A stretch of 45,682 nt of DNA from Bacteroidales bacterium (GCA_024690405.1 JAILCU010000072.1:1-45682); one strand, 5' to 3'; counted from the first letter of the stretch, positions 16,648 to 25,495 are shown. A program made the numbers and translations. The notes: generated by a model from the sequence alone, not told the origin.

Positions 16648-17421
16648 ATGAAAAAACTGATGTTTACCCTGATGGCTGCTGTGCTGATGAGTGTACCCGC
16701 CCTGGCACAGAACCGCACAAAGTACCTGTCCACCACCAGTGCGTCGCTCGACGTGAGCGTATTGCAGACTGCGGAGCAACCCGTGCAGATTAACCGATAC
16801 CTTTTCGCAGGCTACAATACGTTGTGCCTGCCTATGACGCTCAGCGCAACGCAGCTGCAGACGGCAGCCCCCGATGTGCGCGTAGAACGTCTGGCAGCCA
16901 TTCGCCAGGAAGGCGCTACGCTGTGCCTCTATTTCCTCGACTGCACCAGCGAAGGCATTCAGGCCGGCATGCCCTACCTTATTTATTCGCCAAAGACACA
17001 GAATCTGCGTGCCCGCACGAACGACGCCCTGCTCGTCGATACGGAGTTGCAGAGCGTGACCATGAGCGACAATCAAGGCAACCGCATCCTTTTCGCTGGC
17101 AGCTGGGAGAGTCTCGCAGGCGATGCGCAGCGTTATGGCATACCTGCCAAGCAGGACGTGGAAATCCTGGAGAGCGTGCTGCTTCCCACCAGTGCCGACA
17201 AGACTTTCCTGCCGACCCGCTGCGGCGTTGTATGGCTGCAGCAGAACGCTACCGCCAGCCAGATCGCGATTTGCCATGCCACGGGCGCAGATGTCACGGC
17301 AATCAATGCCATTAACGGGAACAGCAAGGAAGCTGAGATCTACGACCTCGCAGGGCGTCGCGTCAGTCATGCCCAGCGCGGCGTTTATGTCGTGGATGGC
17401 AAGAAGAAGGCTAGAAAGTAA
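16648..17421 (+). CDS. Small secreted protein with C-terminal sorting-like tail
   Basis: 257 residues. Signal peptide 1-21 (MKKLMFTLMAAVLMSVPALAQ). The middle part is not recognised. The last 30 residues (IYDLAGRRVSHAQRGVYVVDGKK) closely resemble the end of the 1,717-residue repeat protein in this window (VYDMAGRKV...GVYIVNGKK). This resembles the type IX secretion tail family, though shorter than the canonical domain. It is probably exported to the surface. It sits 92 bases after asd, without a clear promoter, and is followed by a terminator. Confidence 0.8.
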   Translation: MKKLMFTLMAAVLMSVPALAQNRTKYLSTTSASLDVSVLQTAEQPVQINRYLFAGYNTLCLPMTLSATQLQTAAPDVRVERLAAIRQEGATLCLYFLDCTSEGIQAGMPYLIYSPKTQNLRARTNDALLVDTELQSVTMSDNQGNRILFAGSWESLAGDAQRYGIPAKQDVEILESVLLPTSADKTFLPTRCGVVWLQQNATASQIAICHATGADVTAINAINGNSKEAEIYDLAGRRVSHAQRGVYVVDGKKKARK

Positions 17422-17539
17422 CCATCGGACGGGTTCGGCGGACCGGAAGACGGAGGCCGAATCGTAAGAAATGTTCCATTTTGGCTGGTTTCATCCGCCG
17501 GCGCTCTGCCGAAGGGAGGTGATCCGCTCCCCCTATTTT

Positions 17540-17582
17540 GTTCCCCTGTCATGGCATTCCTTGGCAGGGGAACAGACTTTTT
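17540..17582 (+). terminator. Intrinsic terminator after the secreted-protein gene
   Basis: GTTCCCCTG (17540-17548) pairs perfectly with CAGGGGAAC (17565-17573), followed by AGACTTTTT. Confidence 0.75.
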
Positions 17583-17626
17583 AGGCATCTTTTTGGTCGG
17601 AAAGCCAAAATGTGCGTCACTTTTTC

Positions 17627-17657
17627 TTGTGGAATGTCTGTTTTTGCCATACTTTTG
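17627..17657 (+). promoter_or_regulatory. Promoter of the TPR-AraC regulator
   Basis: TTG at 17627-17629, 20 bases, then TACTTTTG at 17650-17657: good -33 and -7 elements. The leader to the chosen start at 17880 is about 215 bases; the region 17422-17879 holds only the terminator, this promoter and that leader. Confidence 0.65.
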
Positions 17658-17879
17658 CACTGGAGTCTAAAATCAATATCGATCGTCGGCGGACGAGGAT
17701 GTCATTAAAAAGTCATGCGAACTGAAGAGAAGGAAGGGCTGAAAAGAAGTGGTAGAGAAATAAATGATAAGAATAACAGCAAGACCTCTCTTAAAAAGAA
17801 CTCAAAACCGTCAAGACTAGGCATCCTCCCGTCCGGCAATCATTGTACTTTCTTGAAACACTCGTCAGCGAACCGTTAT

Positions 17880-19796
17880 ATGCGTAATATTCTTTTCTAT
17901 ATTATGATCTTATGTGCCCTCATCGGCTGCGGAGAAACAGAACAGCCGGCGAGGTCTTCGGCGCAGCTCGGCAACACCCCGTATCAGCAAGATACGATCA
18001 TGGTGGAATATGCTGTACATCCTGAGCGGGCGCTCGTACTGCTGGATTCCGCGGCGTTGCTGGGGAATATAGACCCCTTCCACGAGCAGCTGTACAGGGC
18101 CGTCATTTACAGCAAGTCGCTGGTGGCACAGAACCAGGATTCGGCGCAGAGTATCTGCGAAACGTTGCTGCAACATGATTCGGTGAAGGCGAGAATAGAG
18201 AACCGGGAGGCGGTCATTGATGTGCTGCTGGCCATCTGCCGTTCCAAAGCCGACGACAACGAATACCTCAGATGGGCAACGGAGAAGGCCGAGGTCTGCC
18301 GCGCTCTGGACGAGGAGGTGGAACTGTTGCGCGCAGAGGCGGAGGTCGGTGTCGTGATGACCCATATCGGGCGCACCGAGGAAGGCCTGGAAAAAATCAA
18401 TCACAGCATACAGGAGCTGGATCAGCCGGGGAGCTTAGACCGGATGGACGCTTTCATCGTTGCTTCCAAACGCAAGATACACGTGCTGGGCGATTTGGAA
18501 CGCTATGCCGAAATCATCCCCGTGGCACAACATATTCTGGACAGACTTACACACTATGAAAAGCACGCTGATGCATACGTAGAAGACAGCTACCGGCTGT
18601 TATGGAGCGAGATCCCGGAGGACTGCGAACGTTACATAGATTTCTACAGGGCGCAGGCTAACGGGTTTCTCGCTAATGCGTATGCGATGATGGGGGAAAG
18701 GGCCAGGGCGCTGGAGTATCTGACACGTTTCGAGCAAAGCAACTACGCGAAAACGTGGAGCGCAAGGCGGATGATCGAACCCACGCAGATGGCGCTGGGA
18801 CTGTATGACGAAGCCATGCAGACAGATGACCGCATCGTGGAGGGGATGCAGGAGGATACGATGAACATGAACTATGCCATTATCCTGCGCAACCGCGCCG
18901 TAGTGGCTTACGCCAGCGGACGTACGGACGAGGCTTATCATCTGATGAACCGCCACGCCCTGCTGAGCAAAGCCCTCAGCGACAGCCTGCACCGCAGCGA
19001 GGCGCACGAGTATGCTGCGCGTTATCATGACCAGGAACAGGATATGAAGATTCGGGAGATGGAGAGCGAGAACCGGCAGAAAACCATTGTCGTTGTTCTT
19101 ATCGCCTTGCTCCTGCTTGTCACTCTGACTGCCGTGGTCTACTTCTGGCACCAGAAACGGCTGATCGCTCGCAAAAACCATGCCCTGGTGCGCATGATTA
19201 GCGAGGCGCATCTGCTGCCTATGGCTGATAGCGTCGCTGAGGACCGCCTCGATGGCGATTTGTCCGAGGATCTGCTGGAAGAAGGAGCAGGAGAGCAGCT
19301 GGCCGGGAGGGCAGGAGAGCAGCTGGTCGGGAGAGCAGGAGAGCGGTTGAATGGTGGAGCAGGAGAGCAGTTGGTCGGGAGAGTAGGAGAGCAGTTGGCA
19401 GATGCCGTCCCCCATTCGGCTGCGGACCTACAGAGGGAACAGCGGCAGACTGCGGCCGCGCCCGTTGATGCACAACTGTTCAACTCGATAGACAGCATCA
19501 TCCGCAGAGAACGCCTATACGCCAACCCCAATCTCCAGCGGCAGGATATCTGCGACCGTTTCGGCATCAACCGCATCACCCTCAATAATATGCTTCTGCA
19601 GTGCCGCAAAAATGCTTCGCTACCGCAGTATATTAATGCGTTGCGCATGGAAGAAGCGATCAAATTCCTGCGCGAACAGCCCGACCTTTCGATCACCGCC
19701 ATTGCGGAGAGGGTGGGCTTCTCGCCTGCTAATTTCCGCAGGCAGTTTACTCGCCATTTTGGCATGACGCCAATGGAATTCCGACTGAATCTCTAA
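17880..19796 (+). CDS. Membrane-tethered TPR-AraC family transcriptional regulator
   Basis: 638 residues from the ATG at 17880. MRNILFYIMILCALIGC is a lipoprotein-like signal with lipobox LIGC (C17). The long periplasmic part is helical and TPR-like. A transmembrane segment lies at about 402-424 (TIVVVLIALLLLVTLTAVVYFW). Next come a repetitive linker (about 470-508, five AGEQLVGR units) and a C-terminal AraC-type double helix-turn-helix (about 530-638, ITAIAERVGFSPANFRRQFTRHFGMTP). This layout occurs in Bacteroidales sensors that read the periplasm and bind DNA directly; ligand and targets are unknown. A longer frame to 17715 would bury the signal sequence and is rejected. A lipobox together with a transmembrane helix is unusual and would anchor it in two places. 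Confidence 0.85.
   Translation: MRNILFYIMILCALIGCGETEQPARSSAQLGNTPYQQDTIMVEYAVHPERALVLLDSAALLGNIDPFHEQLYRAVIYSKSLVAQNQDSAQSICETLLQHDSVKARIENREAVIDVLLAICRSKADDNEYLRWATEKAEVCRALDEEVELLRAEAEVGVVMTHIGRTEEGLEKINHSIQELDQPGSLDRMDAFIVASKRKIHVLGDLERYAEIIPVAQHILDRLTHYEKHADAYVEDSYRLLWSEIPEDCERYIDFYRAQANGFLANAYAMMGERARALEYLTRFEQSNYAKTWSARRMIEPTQMALGLYDEAMQTDDRIVEGMQEDTMNMNYAIILRNRAVVAYASGRTDEAYHLMNRHALLSKALSDSLHRSEAHEYAARYHDQEQDMKIREMESENRQKTIVVVLIALLLLVTLTAVVYFWHQKRLIARKNHALVRMISEAHLLPMADSVAEDRLDGDLSEDLLEEGAGEQLAGRAGEQLVGRAGERLNGGAGEQLVGRVGEQLADAVPHSAADLQREQRQTAAAPVDAQLFNSIDSIIRRERLYANPNLQRQDICDRFGINRITLNNMLLQCRKNASLPQYINALRMEEAIKFLREQPDLSITAIAERVGFSPANFRRQFTRHFGMTPMEFRLNL
19287..19403 (+). repeat. Five in-frame 24-nt tandem repeats in the regulator linker
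   Basis: Units of 24 bases encode AGEQLAGR, AGEQLVGR, AGERLNGG, AGEQLVGR and VGEQLAD. They lie between the membrane helix and the DNA-binding domain. Units differ by a few substitutions; copy-number change would alter linker length by eight residues without shifting the frame. Confidence 0.85.
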
Positions 19797-20076
19797 TTGC
19801 AAACATTATAGTACTTGTGTGAAATGAAGAGGAACTGGGGAGAAACACCGTAATCCGGATAACACGAATACACAATAACAAGATAACAGTTGAGACAGGC
19901 ATATTTTGGACTAGTCCAATCTATGCCTGTCACTCATATACAGAAGAACTGGGCAAGGGAGCGCGGAGCGCGAGTGAAGAGGGAAGAGGAAAGAGGAAAG
20001 AATTTGGTCTGGCGTGGTGTGGGGGACCGTGGCAAGGCATAAAATGGGGCTGCAAAAGCAAAATGTTTGTTAAAAC
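19797..20076. other. Non-coding gap between the regulator and rpsU
   Basis: No gene seen. It contains the nested palindrome at 19894-19931 and a purine-rich run (about 19976-20000, GAAGAGGGAAGAGGAAAGAGG). The rpsU promoter follows. Confidence 0.7.
19894..19931. repeat. Nested palindrome (38 nt)
   Basis: GACAGGCATA (19894-19903) pairs with TATGCCTGTC (19922-19931). Inside it, TTGGACTAGTCCAA (19906-19919) is a perfect 14-base palindrome. Only the TT/TC pair between them is mismatched. No T-run follows, so it is not a standard intrinsic terminator. Confidence 0.8.
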
Positions 20077-20108
20077 TTTGGTGGTGAAGGGAAAAAGTTG
20101 TAATTTTG
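20077..20108 (+). promoter_or_regulatory. Strong promoter of rpsU
   Basis: TTTG (20077-20080), 20 bases, TAATTTTG (20101-20108): an ideal Bacteroidota housekeeping promoter. Confidence 0.8.
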
Positions 20109-20173
20109 CACCCGCTTTTCGACTCTGTCGTAGCAAGTTTACATTATTTAATCACTTAAACAAACAGAACAAC

Positions 20174-20365
20174 ATGATTGTAGTACCTGTTAAAGAAGGC
20201 GAGAACATTGAGCGCGCCCTGAAGAAGTTCAAGCGTAAGTTTGAAAAGACGGGTGTGGTCAAGGAACTCCGCCGTCGTCAGCAGTTCGACAAGCCCTCCG
20301 TGCTGAAGCGCCTGGCTAAAGAACACGCTGTTTACGTGGAGCAGTTGCGCCGCGTGGAAGACTAA
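20174..20365 (+). CDS. rpsU: 30S ribosomal protein S21 (bS21)
   Basis: 63 residues, rich in Lys and Arg, MIVVPVKEGENIERALKKFK start typical of bS21. The ATG at 20174 is chosen; a longer frame back to 20063 would start inside the promoter. bS21 sits near the anti-Shine-Dalgarno of 16S rRNA. It leads the rpsU-xerC-hpf group. Confidence 0.95.
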   Translation: MIVVPVKEGENIERALKKFKRKFEKTGVVKELRRRQQFDKPSVLKRLAKEHAVYVEQLRRVED

Positions 20366-20398
20366 AAACACAAAGAACATTAAATTTCGCTGATTTTA

Positions 20399-20430
20399 TT
20401 TGGCGGTCTGAAGAAAAACCTCTAATTTCG
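20399..20430 (+). promoter_or_regulatory. Probable promoter of xerC
   Basis: TTTG (20399-20402), 20 bases, TAATTTCG (20423-20430), one mismatch to TAnnTTTG. It would allow xerC to be transcribed independently of rpsU. Confidence 0.5.
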
Positions 20431-20458
20431 CATCGTTGATATCAGAAATGTGAGGGAA

Positions 20459-21346
20459 ATGTTGCTCAAGGCTTTCTTCGATTACCTGCGCTATGAGCGC
20501 GGGGCCTCGCCGATGACGGTGGGGGGGTATCGGAGCGACTTGATGGCGTTTGAGTCGTTTTACAAGCACCTTGACAATACTCTTACCTGGCAAACCATTG
20601 ACACGGATGTGGCGCGGGAATGGATGATACAGATGATGGACAGCGGCAATAAAGCCAGTTCTGTACAACGTCGGATGTCTGCCCTGCGTTCGTTCTACCG
20701 CTTCCTGCTCTTGCGGGGCTACGTGGAACACAATCCGGTGCAGGCCCTGGCCGCTCCGAAGAAGGAGCGGGTGTTGCCCGCTTTCGTCCGTGAGGACGAT
20801 ATGACGCGGCTGCTGGACGGGGACGGCATGTTCGATGATACGTATGACGGGCGCCGGAATCACTTGATCGTTGCGATGTTCTATGAAACAGGACTTCGGC
20901 TGAGTGAACTGGTGAACCTGAATATGGCCGATGTCAACGCGGGTGCACAAACGCTACGCGTGGTGCACGGCAAGGGTAACAAGCAAAGGATCGTGCCTTT
21001 CGGTGACGCCCTTTTACACCTTATTAATATATATATAGGGGAAAGGACCACAGAAAAGGAGGATGACAATGCACCGTTTTTTGCCACGAGACATGGACAG
21101 CGGCTGAGGCCGGAGTACGTGCGCAACATGGTGAAACGGCAGTTGGGGCTGGTTACGTCGCAACGTAAACGCAGCCCGCACGTCCTGCGGCACACCTTCG
21201 CAACAACCATGCTCAACCATCAGGCAGACCTTGAGTCAGTGAAGGAACTGCTGGGTCACGAGAAGCTGTCAACGACAGAGATCTACACCCACACGACCTT
21301 TGAGGAGCTTAAGAAAGTGTATCAAACCGCCCACCCCAGGGCGTAA
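20459..21346 (+). CDS. xerC: Tyrosine recombinase XerC/XerD type
   Basis: 295 residues. N-terminal SAM-like core-binding domain (about 1-85) and catalytic domain with the full tyrosine-recombinase set: R147 (TGLRLSEL), K172 (GKGNKQR), H241 and R244 (HVLRHTF), H267 (LLGHEKLS), nucleophile Y276 (EIYTH). It resolves chromosome dimers at dif. The ATG at 20459 is preferred over GTG at 20450 because MLLKAFFDYLRYERG matches the usual start. A run of seven G at 20521-20527 encodes Gly-Gly and is a possible slippage site. Its place between rpsU and hpf marks it as the housekeeping copy, not a mobile integrase. Confidence 0.92.
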   Translation: MLLKAFFDYLRYERGASPMTVGGYRSDLMAFESFYKHLDNTLTWQTIDTDVAREWMIQMMDSGNKASSVQRRMSALRSFYRFLLLRGYVEHNPVQALAAPKKERVLPAFVREDDMTRLLDGDGMFDDTYDGRRNHLIVAMFYETGLRLSELVNLNMADVNAGAQTLRVVHGKGNKQRIVPFGDALLHLINIYIGERTTEKEDDNAPFFATRHGQRLRPEYVRNMVKRQLGLVTSQRKRSPHVLRHTFATTMLNHQADLESVKELLGHEKLSTTEIYTHTTFEELKKVYQTAHPRA

Positions 21347-21381
21347 ACATTTACTCACCATTAAAGAAAAAGGAGGTTACT

Positions 21382-21678
21382 ATGGAAGTTAAACTTCAGG
21401 CAATCCGTTTCGAACCCACAGAGAAGCTGCAGGACTTTGTTCAGAAGAAAGTGGGAAAACTCGAGAAGTTCAGCGACGAAATAAGAAAGGTAGAGGTGTC
21501 ACTGAAAGTCGTAAAACCTGAGACGGCAATGAACAAAGAAGCCAGTATCCGCGTCAATGCGGGAACCGAGCTTTTCGCAGCCAAGGTGTGCGACACTTTT
21601 GAAGAAGCAATCGATAATTGCGTGGATGCACTGCTCCGTCAGTTGCAAAAAAGCAAAGAAAAACAGGCGAACCGATAA
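21382..21678 (+). CDS. hpf: Ribosome hibernation-promoting factor, short form
   Basis: 98 residues, beta-alpha-beta-beta-beta-alpha fold of HPF/YfiA: MEVKLQAIRFEPTEKLQDFVQKKV..., with a basic C-terminal helix. It binds the 30S decoding region in stationary phase. It is preceded by AAGGAGG at 21369-21375, an unusually strong Shine-Dalgarno for this phylum. It lies 35 bases after xerC. Confidence 0.92.
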   Translation: MEVKLQAIRFEPTEKLQDFVQKKVGKLEKFSDEIRKVEVSLKVVKPETAMNKEASIRVNAGTELFAAKVCDTFEEAIDNCVDALLRQLQKSKEKQANR

Positions 21679-21695
21679 AAAAACACCAAAAAGTT

Positions 21696-21725
21696 TTTGT
21701 GGTTCAAAAATTATACCTACCTTTG
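21696..21725 (+). promoter_or_regulatory. Promoter of the tRNA-tuf operon
   Basis: TTTG (21696-21699), 18 bases, TACCTTTG (21718-21725). The -7 element is part of the left arm of a perfect 11-bp inverted repeat (21721-21731/21757-21767). Confidence 0.65.
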
Positions 21726-21767
21726 CAGCCGTTTCGAGACAGTTTGCTGTTTTAAGCGGCTGCAAAG
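21721..21767. repeat. Perfect 11-bp inverted repeat over the tRNA-tuf promoter start region
   Basis: CTTTGCAGCCG (21721-21731) and CGGCTGCAAAG (21757-21767) with a 25-base loop. The left arm includes the -7 bases CTTTG; the right arm ends 7 bases before tRNA-Tyr. Confidence 0.75.
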
Positions 21768-21774
21768 CCCGGAA

Positions 21775-21857
21775 GGGCGGATACCAGAGTGGCCAAATGG
21801 GGCAGACTGTAAATCTGCTGGCGCACGCCTTCGGTGGTTCGAATCCATCTCCGCCCA
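21775..21857 (+). tRNA. tRNA-Tyr (GTA)
   Basis: Class II tRNA. Acceptor GGGCGGA pairs with TCCGCCC (21850-21856). The anticodon arm GCAGA-CTGTAAA-TCTGC gives anticodon GTA, with a long variable arm and a T-loop TTCGAAT. Discriminator A; the CCA end is not encoded. Confidence 0.95.
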
Positions 21858-21905
21858 CCGAGTGTCAGGGACGACAGGCATGGCTGTCGTACGCGGACCG
21901 ATGAT

Positions 21906-21978
21906 GCGGAAGTAGCTCAGTCGATAGAGCACTAGCCTTCCAAGCTGGGGGTCGCGGGTTTGAGCCCCGTCTTCCGCT
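21906..21978 (+). tRNA. tRNA-Gly (TCC)
   Basis: Acceptor GCGGAAG/CTTCCGC. Anticodon loop CTTCCAA gives TCC. T-arm GCGGG-TTTGAGC-CCCGT. The spacer before it holds a small CGACAG/CTGTCG hairpin. Confidence 0.95.
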
Positions 21979-21999
21979 CATAAATTCGGAACGATATTC

Positions 22000-22071
<72 letters not shown>

Positions 22072-22126
22072 CACTTGCTTAAGTAAAGATCATTCTACAA
22101 CTTTTTATAATAACGAAGAAATAGCT

Positions 22127-23311
22127 ATGGCTAAAGAAAAATTCGAAAGAACCAAACCGCATGTAAACATCGGTACGATTGGTCACGTCGATCACGGTAA
22201 GACTACCCTGACCGCCGCTATTACCACTGTTCTGGCTAAGAAGGGCCTCTCCGAGGTGAAGAGCTTCGACCAGATCGACAACGCTCCCGAAGAGAAGGAG
22301 CGCGGTATCACTATTAACACTGCTCACGTTGAGTACGAGACCGCTAAGCGTCACTACGCTCACGTGGACTGCCCGGGTCACGCTGACTATGTAAAGAACA
22401 TGGTAACGGGTGCTGCCCAGATGGATGGTGCTATCATCGTTGTTGCTGCTACTGACGGTCCTATGCCTCAGACCCGTGAGCACATCCTGCTCGCTCGTCA
22501 GGTGAACGTTCCCCGTTTGGTGGTGTTCCTTAACAAGTGCGATATGGTTGAGGACGAGGAAATGCTCGAACTCGTTGAGATGGAGATGCAGGAGCTTCTC
22601 GCTGCTTATCAGTTTGAGGCTGACACCCCCATCATCCGCGGTTCCGCTCTCGGTGCTCTCAATGGTGTGCCTGAATGGGAAGACAAGGTGATGCAGCTCA
22701 TGGACACCTGCGACGAATGGATCCAGGAGCCTGTTCGCGATATCGATAAGCCCTTCCTGATGCCTGTGGAGGACGTGTTCTCCATCACCGGTCGTGGTAC
22801 TGTTGCTACGGGCCGTATCGAGACTGGTATCGTGAAGGTCGGTGACGAAGTCCAGATTCTTGGTCTGGGTGAGGATAAGAAGTCCGTTATCACCGGTGTT
22901 GAAATGTTCCGTAAGATCCTCGATGAGGGTGAAGCTGGCGATAACGTCGGTCTGCTCCTCCGCGGTATCGATAAGAACGAAGTGAAGCGTGGTATGGTAA
23001 TCACCCACCCGGGTGTGATCAAGCCCCATAAGAACTTCAAGGCTTCTATCTATGTCCTGAAGAAGGAAGAAGGCGGCCGTCACACTCCGTTCGGCAACAA
23101 GTATCGTCCTCAGTTCTACCTCCGCACCATGGACTGCACGGGTGAGATTCACCTCCCCGAAGGCACCGAGATGGTGATGCCTGGTGACAACGTGGAGATC
23201 ACTGTTGAACTGATCTACGCTGTGGCCCTGAACGTCGGTCTTCGTTTCGCTATCCGCGAAGGTGGCCGTACGGTCGGTTCCGGTCAGATCACCGAGATCC
23301 TCGACGATTAA
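22127..23311 (+). CDS. tuf: Elongation factor Tu
   Basis: 394 residues. GTPase motifs: GHVDHGKTT (19-27), DCPGH, NKCD, and the effector segment with RGITI. It delivers aminoacyl-tRNA to the ribosome. It is preceded by three tRNA genes and followed by a hairpin and tRNA-Trp. The frame is complete and its codon use is that of a very highly expressed gene. Confidence 0.99.
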   Translation: MAKEKFERTKPHVNIGTIGHVDHGKTTLTAAITTVLAKKGLSEVKSFDQIDNAPEEKERGITINTAHVEYETAKRHYAHVDCPGHADYVKNMVTGAAQMDGAIIVVAATDGPMPQTREHILLARQVNVPRLVVFLNKCDMVEDEEMLELVEMEMQELLAAYQFEADTPIIRGSALGALNGVPEWEDKVMQLMDTCDEWIQEPVRDIDKPFLMPVEDVFSITGRGTVATGRIETGIVKVGDEVQILGLGEDKKSVITGVEMFRKILDEGEAGDNVGLLLRGIDKNEVKRGMVITHPGVIKPHKNFKASIYVLKKEEGGRHTPFGNKYRPQFYLRTMDCTGEIHLPEGTEMVMPGDNVEITVELIYAVALNVGLRFAIREGGRTVGSGQITEILDD

Positions 23312-23371
23312 TCACTCTAGACCTTCTAGTGTCTCTGGATTTTTTAGATATCCTAGATTTTACTAGATAAC

Positions 23372-23410
23372 AAATGAGCCCCCGTTTTCTTTTGGGCGGG
23401 GGCTTCATTT
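23372..23410 (+). terminator. Hairpin between tuf and tRNA-Trp
   Basis: AAATGAGCCCCCG (23372-23384) pairs with CGGGGGCTTCATTT (23397-23410), with a small asymmetry in the middle. A-rich and T-rich flanks fit a bidirectional terminator; partial read-through into tRNA-Trp-secE is possible because no separate promoter is evident. Confidence 0.7.
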
Positions 23411-23483
23411 ACGGGAATAGCTCAGTTGGTAGAGCACTGGTCTCCAAAACCAGGTGTCGGGAGTTCGAGCCTCTCTTCCCGTG
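23411..23483 (+). tRNA. tRNA-Trp (CCA)
   Basis: Acceptor ACGGGAA/TTCCCGT. Anticodon arm CTGGT-CTCCAAA-ACCAG gives CCA. It begins directly after the hairpin and ends 18 bases before secE. Confidence 0.95.
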
Positions 23484-23501
23484 CAATAAAAGAAAGTAAG
23501 T

Positions 23502-23693
23502 ATGTTAAAGAAGATTTTAAACTACTGCAAGGAATCTTACGACGAACTCGTGCATAAGACCACTTGGCCTACACGTTCAGAACTTTTAAACAGCGCCATT
23601 GTTGTATTAGCTGCTTCCCTCATCATTGCGCTGGTAGTTTTCGTCATGGATTTCACTTTTCAGCATGTGATGGAGTTTGTATACCCCAACTAA
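23502..23693 (+). CDS. secE: Preprotein translocase subunit SecE
   Basis: 63 residues with the conserved amphipathic part (YDELVHKTTWPTRSELLNS) and one C-terminal membrane helix (AIVVLAASLIIALVVFVMDF). This is the short single-span form. It clamps SecY in the inner membrane. nusG starts 14 bases after its stop. Confidence 0.95.
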   Translation: MLKKILNYCKESYDELVHKTTWPTRSELLNSAIVVLAASLIIALVVFVMDFTFQHVMEFVYPN

Positions 23694-23707
23694 TCTGGTC
23701 GTAACTT

Positions 23708-24259
23708 ATGGCTGAACAGAAAATGCGGTGGTACGTCTTGCGTGCCATTAGCGGTAAAGAAGGAAAGGTCAAAGAGTACGTTGACGCGCAGGTTGCTCAG
23801 GGCGATTATGGCGACAAGGTATCGCAGGTGCTGATTCCGAAAGAGAAGTATGTCGATGTCAGAAACGGCAAACGGATCGTGAAGGAACGCTGTCACCTGC
23901 CGGGTTATGTTTTGGTGGAATGCGTGCTCACGCCTGATGTTCAAGCGATGTTGCGCTATACTCCCAACGTGCTGGGATTCCTCAGCGAGGCCAAGGGCAG
24001 TGAAACCCCGCTCCCCATCCGTGAGGGCGAGATGAAGCATCTGCTTGGCATCGTGGACGAGATGGCTGATGTGCCGGAGGATCTGACGATCCCGTTTGAA
24101 GTGGGTGAAGCCGTGAAGGTCACGGATGGCCCCTTCTCTGGTTTCGAAGCTGTCGTAGAGGAAGTGAATGACGAGAAGAAGAAGCTGAAGGTGTCGGTGA
24201 AGATTTTCGGAAGAAAGACTCCTCTGGAGCTCGGTTTCATGCAGGTAGCGAAAGAGTAG
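23708..24259 (+). CDS. nusG: Transcription elongation/antitermination factor NusG
   Basis: 183 residues. N-terminal NGN domain ([36 protein letters not shown]) and C-terminal KOW domain ([21 protein letters not shown]). It links RNA polymerase to ribosomes or Rho. Confidence 0.97.
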   Translation: MAEQKMRWYVLRAISGKEGKVKEYVDAQVAQGDYGDKVSQVLIPKEKYVDVRNGKRIVKERCHLPGYVLVECVLTPDVQAMLRYTPNVLGFLSEAKGSETPLPIREGEMKHLLGIVDEMADVPEDLTIPFEVGEAVKVTDGPFSGFEAVVEEVNDEKKKLKVSVKIFGRKTPLELGFMQVAKE

Positions 24260-24320
24260 GACGATTTGTTACACGTTCGCACTCTCTCGTGTTTATATCA
24301 ATCATTAATGAATAATAACA

Positions 24321-24758
24321 ATGGCTAAAGAAGTTGCTGGATTAATCAAGCTACAGATTAAAGGAGGCGCTGCAAATCCATCTCCCCCAGTGGGTCCTGC
24401 TCTTGGTTCCAAGGGTATTAACATCATGGATTTCTGCAAGGCGTTCAATGCCAGAACTCAGGATAAGGCCGGCAAAGTGCTCCCTGTTGTTATCACCTAC
24501 TACACCGATAAGTCTTATGACTTCATCGTCAAGACACCCCCTGTGGCTGTTCAGCTGTTGGAGGCTGCCAAGGTAAAGGGTGGTAGCGCAGAGCCTAACC
24601 GTAAGAAGGTTGCTGCCATTACCTGGGATCAGGTGCGCGCTATCGCCACCGACAAAATGCCTGACTTGAACTGCTTTACAGTGGAGTCAGCGATGAGATT
24701 GGTTGCAGGCACAGCCAGAAGTATGGGTATCACCGTAAAGGGTGACTTTCCCGCATAA
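24321..24758 (+). CDS. rplK: 50S ribosomal protein L11 (uL11)
   Basis: 145 residues. The N-terminal domain [21 protein letters not shown] and the C-terminal rRNA-binding domain ending [16 protein letters not shown] are complete. It forms the factor-binding stalk base. rplA begins 20 bases later. Confidence 0.98.
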   Translation: MAKEVAGLIKLQIKGGAANPSPPVGPALGSKGINIMDFCKAFNARTQDKAGKVLPVVITYYTDKSYDFIVKTPPVAVQLLEAAKVKGGSAEPNRKKVAAITWDQVRAIATDKMPDLNCFTVESAMRLVAGTARSMGITVKGDFPA

Positions 24759-24778
24759 CCATTAACTTCAATTGAACT

Positions 24779-25477
24779 ATGGCTAAATTGACAAAAAATC
24801 AAAAACTGGTCGCAGAGAAGGTTGAAGCGGGGAAAGCATACACCCTCAAGGAAGCTTCACAGCTGGTCAAGGACATCACAACGACCAAGTTTGACGCTTC
24901 CGTGGATATCGACGTACGTCTGGGTGTTGACCCCCGTAAGGCCAATCAGATGGTCCGCGGTGTCGTGTCGCTTCCTAACGGAACGGGTAAGGTAACCCGT
25001 GTCCTCTGCCTCTGCACTCCCGACCAGGAGGCTGCTGCGAAGGAAGCCGGTGCCGACTATGTTGGACTGGACGAATACATTGACAAAATCAAAGGTGGCT
25101 GGACCGATATTGACGTCATCATCACCATGCCCGCAATTATGGGTAAGATCGGTGCTCTCGGACGTATTCTCGGTCCCCGCGGTTTGATGCCAAACCCCAA
25201 AAGCGGCACCGTGACCATGAATGTGGCACAGGCCGTGAAAGAGGTCAAGCAGGGTAAGATCGACTTTAAGGTCGACAAGACTGGTATCGTACATGCCTCC
25301 ATCGGCAAGGTCTCCTTCTCCGCTGAGAAGATTGCAGAGAACGCCAAGGAGTTTATCGCTACGATTATCAAGCTTAAACCCGCTGCCGCCAAGGGTACTT
25401 ATATGAAGAGTATTTATCTTTCAAGTACGATGAGTCGTGGTATTAAGGTTGATACCAAGGCCGTCGATGAAATCTAA
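24779..25477 (+). CDS. rplA: 50S ribosomal protein L1 (uL1)
   Basis: 232 residues with the L1 signature ([15 protein letters not shown]). It binds 23S rRNA at the L1 stalk and may also repress its own operon mRNA, as known in other bacteria; a target structure was not identified here. Confidence 0.98.
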   Translation: MAKLTKNQKLVAEKVEAGKAYTLKEASQLVKDITTTKFDASVDIDVRLGVDPRKANQMVRGVVSLPNGTGKVTRVLCLCTPDQEAAAKEAGADYVGLDEYIDKIKGGWTDIDVIITMPAIMGKIGALGRILGPRGLMPNPKSGTVTMNVAQAVKEVKQGKIDFKVDKTGIVHASIGKVSFSAEKIAENAKEFIATIIKLKPAAAKGTYMKSIYLSSTMSRGIKVDTKAVDEI

Positions 25478-25495
25478 TTTTAAGACGTTACAATC

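Noticed and set aside
20459-21346. Mobile-element integrase
   Set aside because: The recombinase sits in the conserved rpsU-xerC-hpf order, has XerC/D length and no attachment sites or cargo around it.
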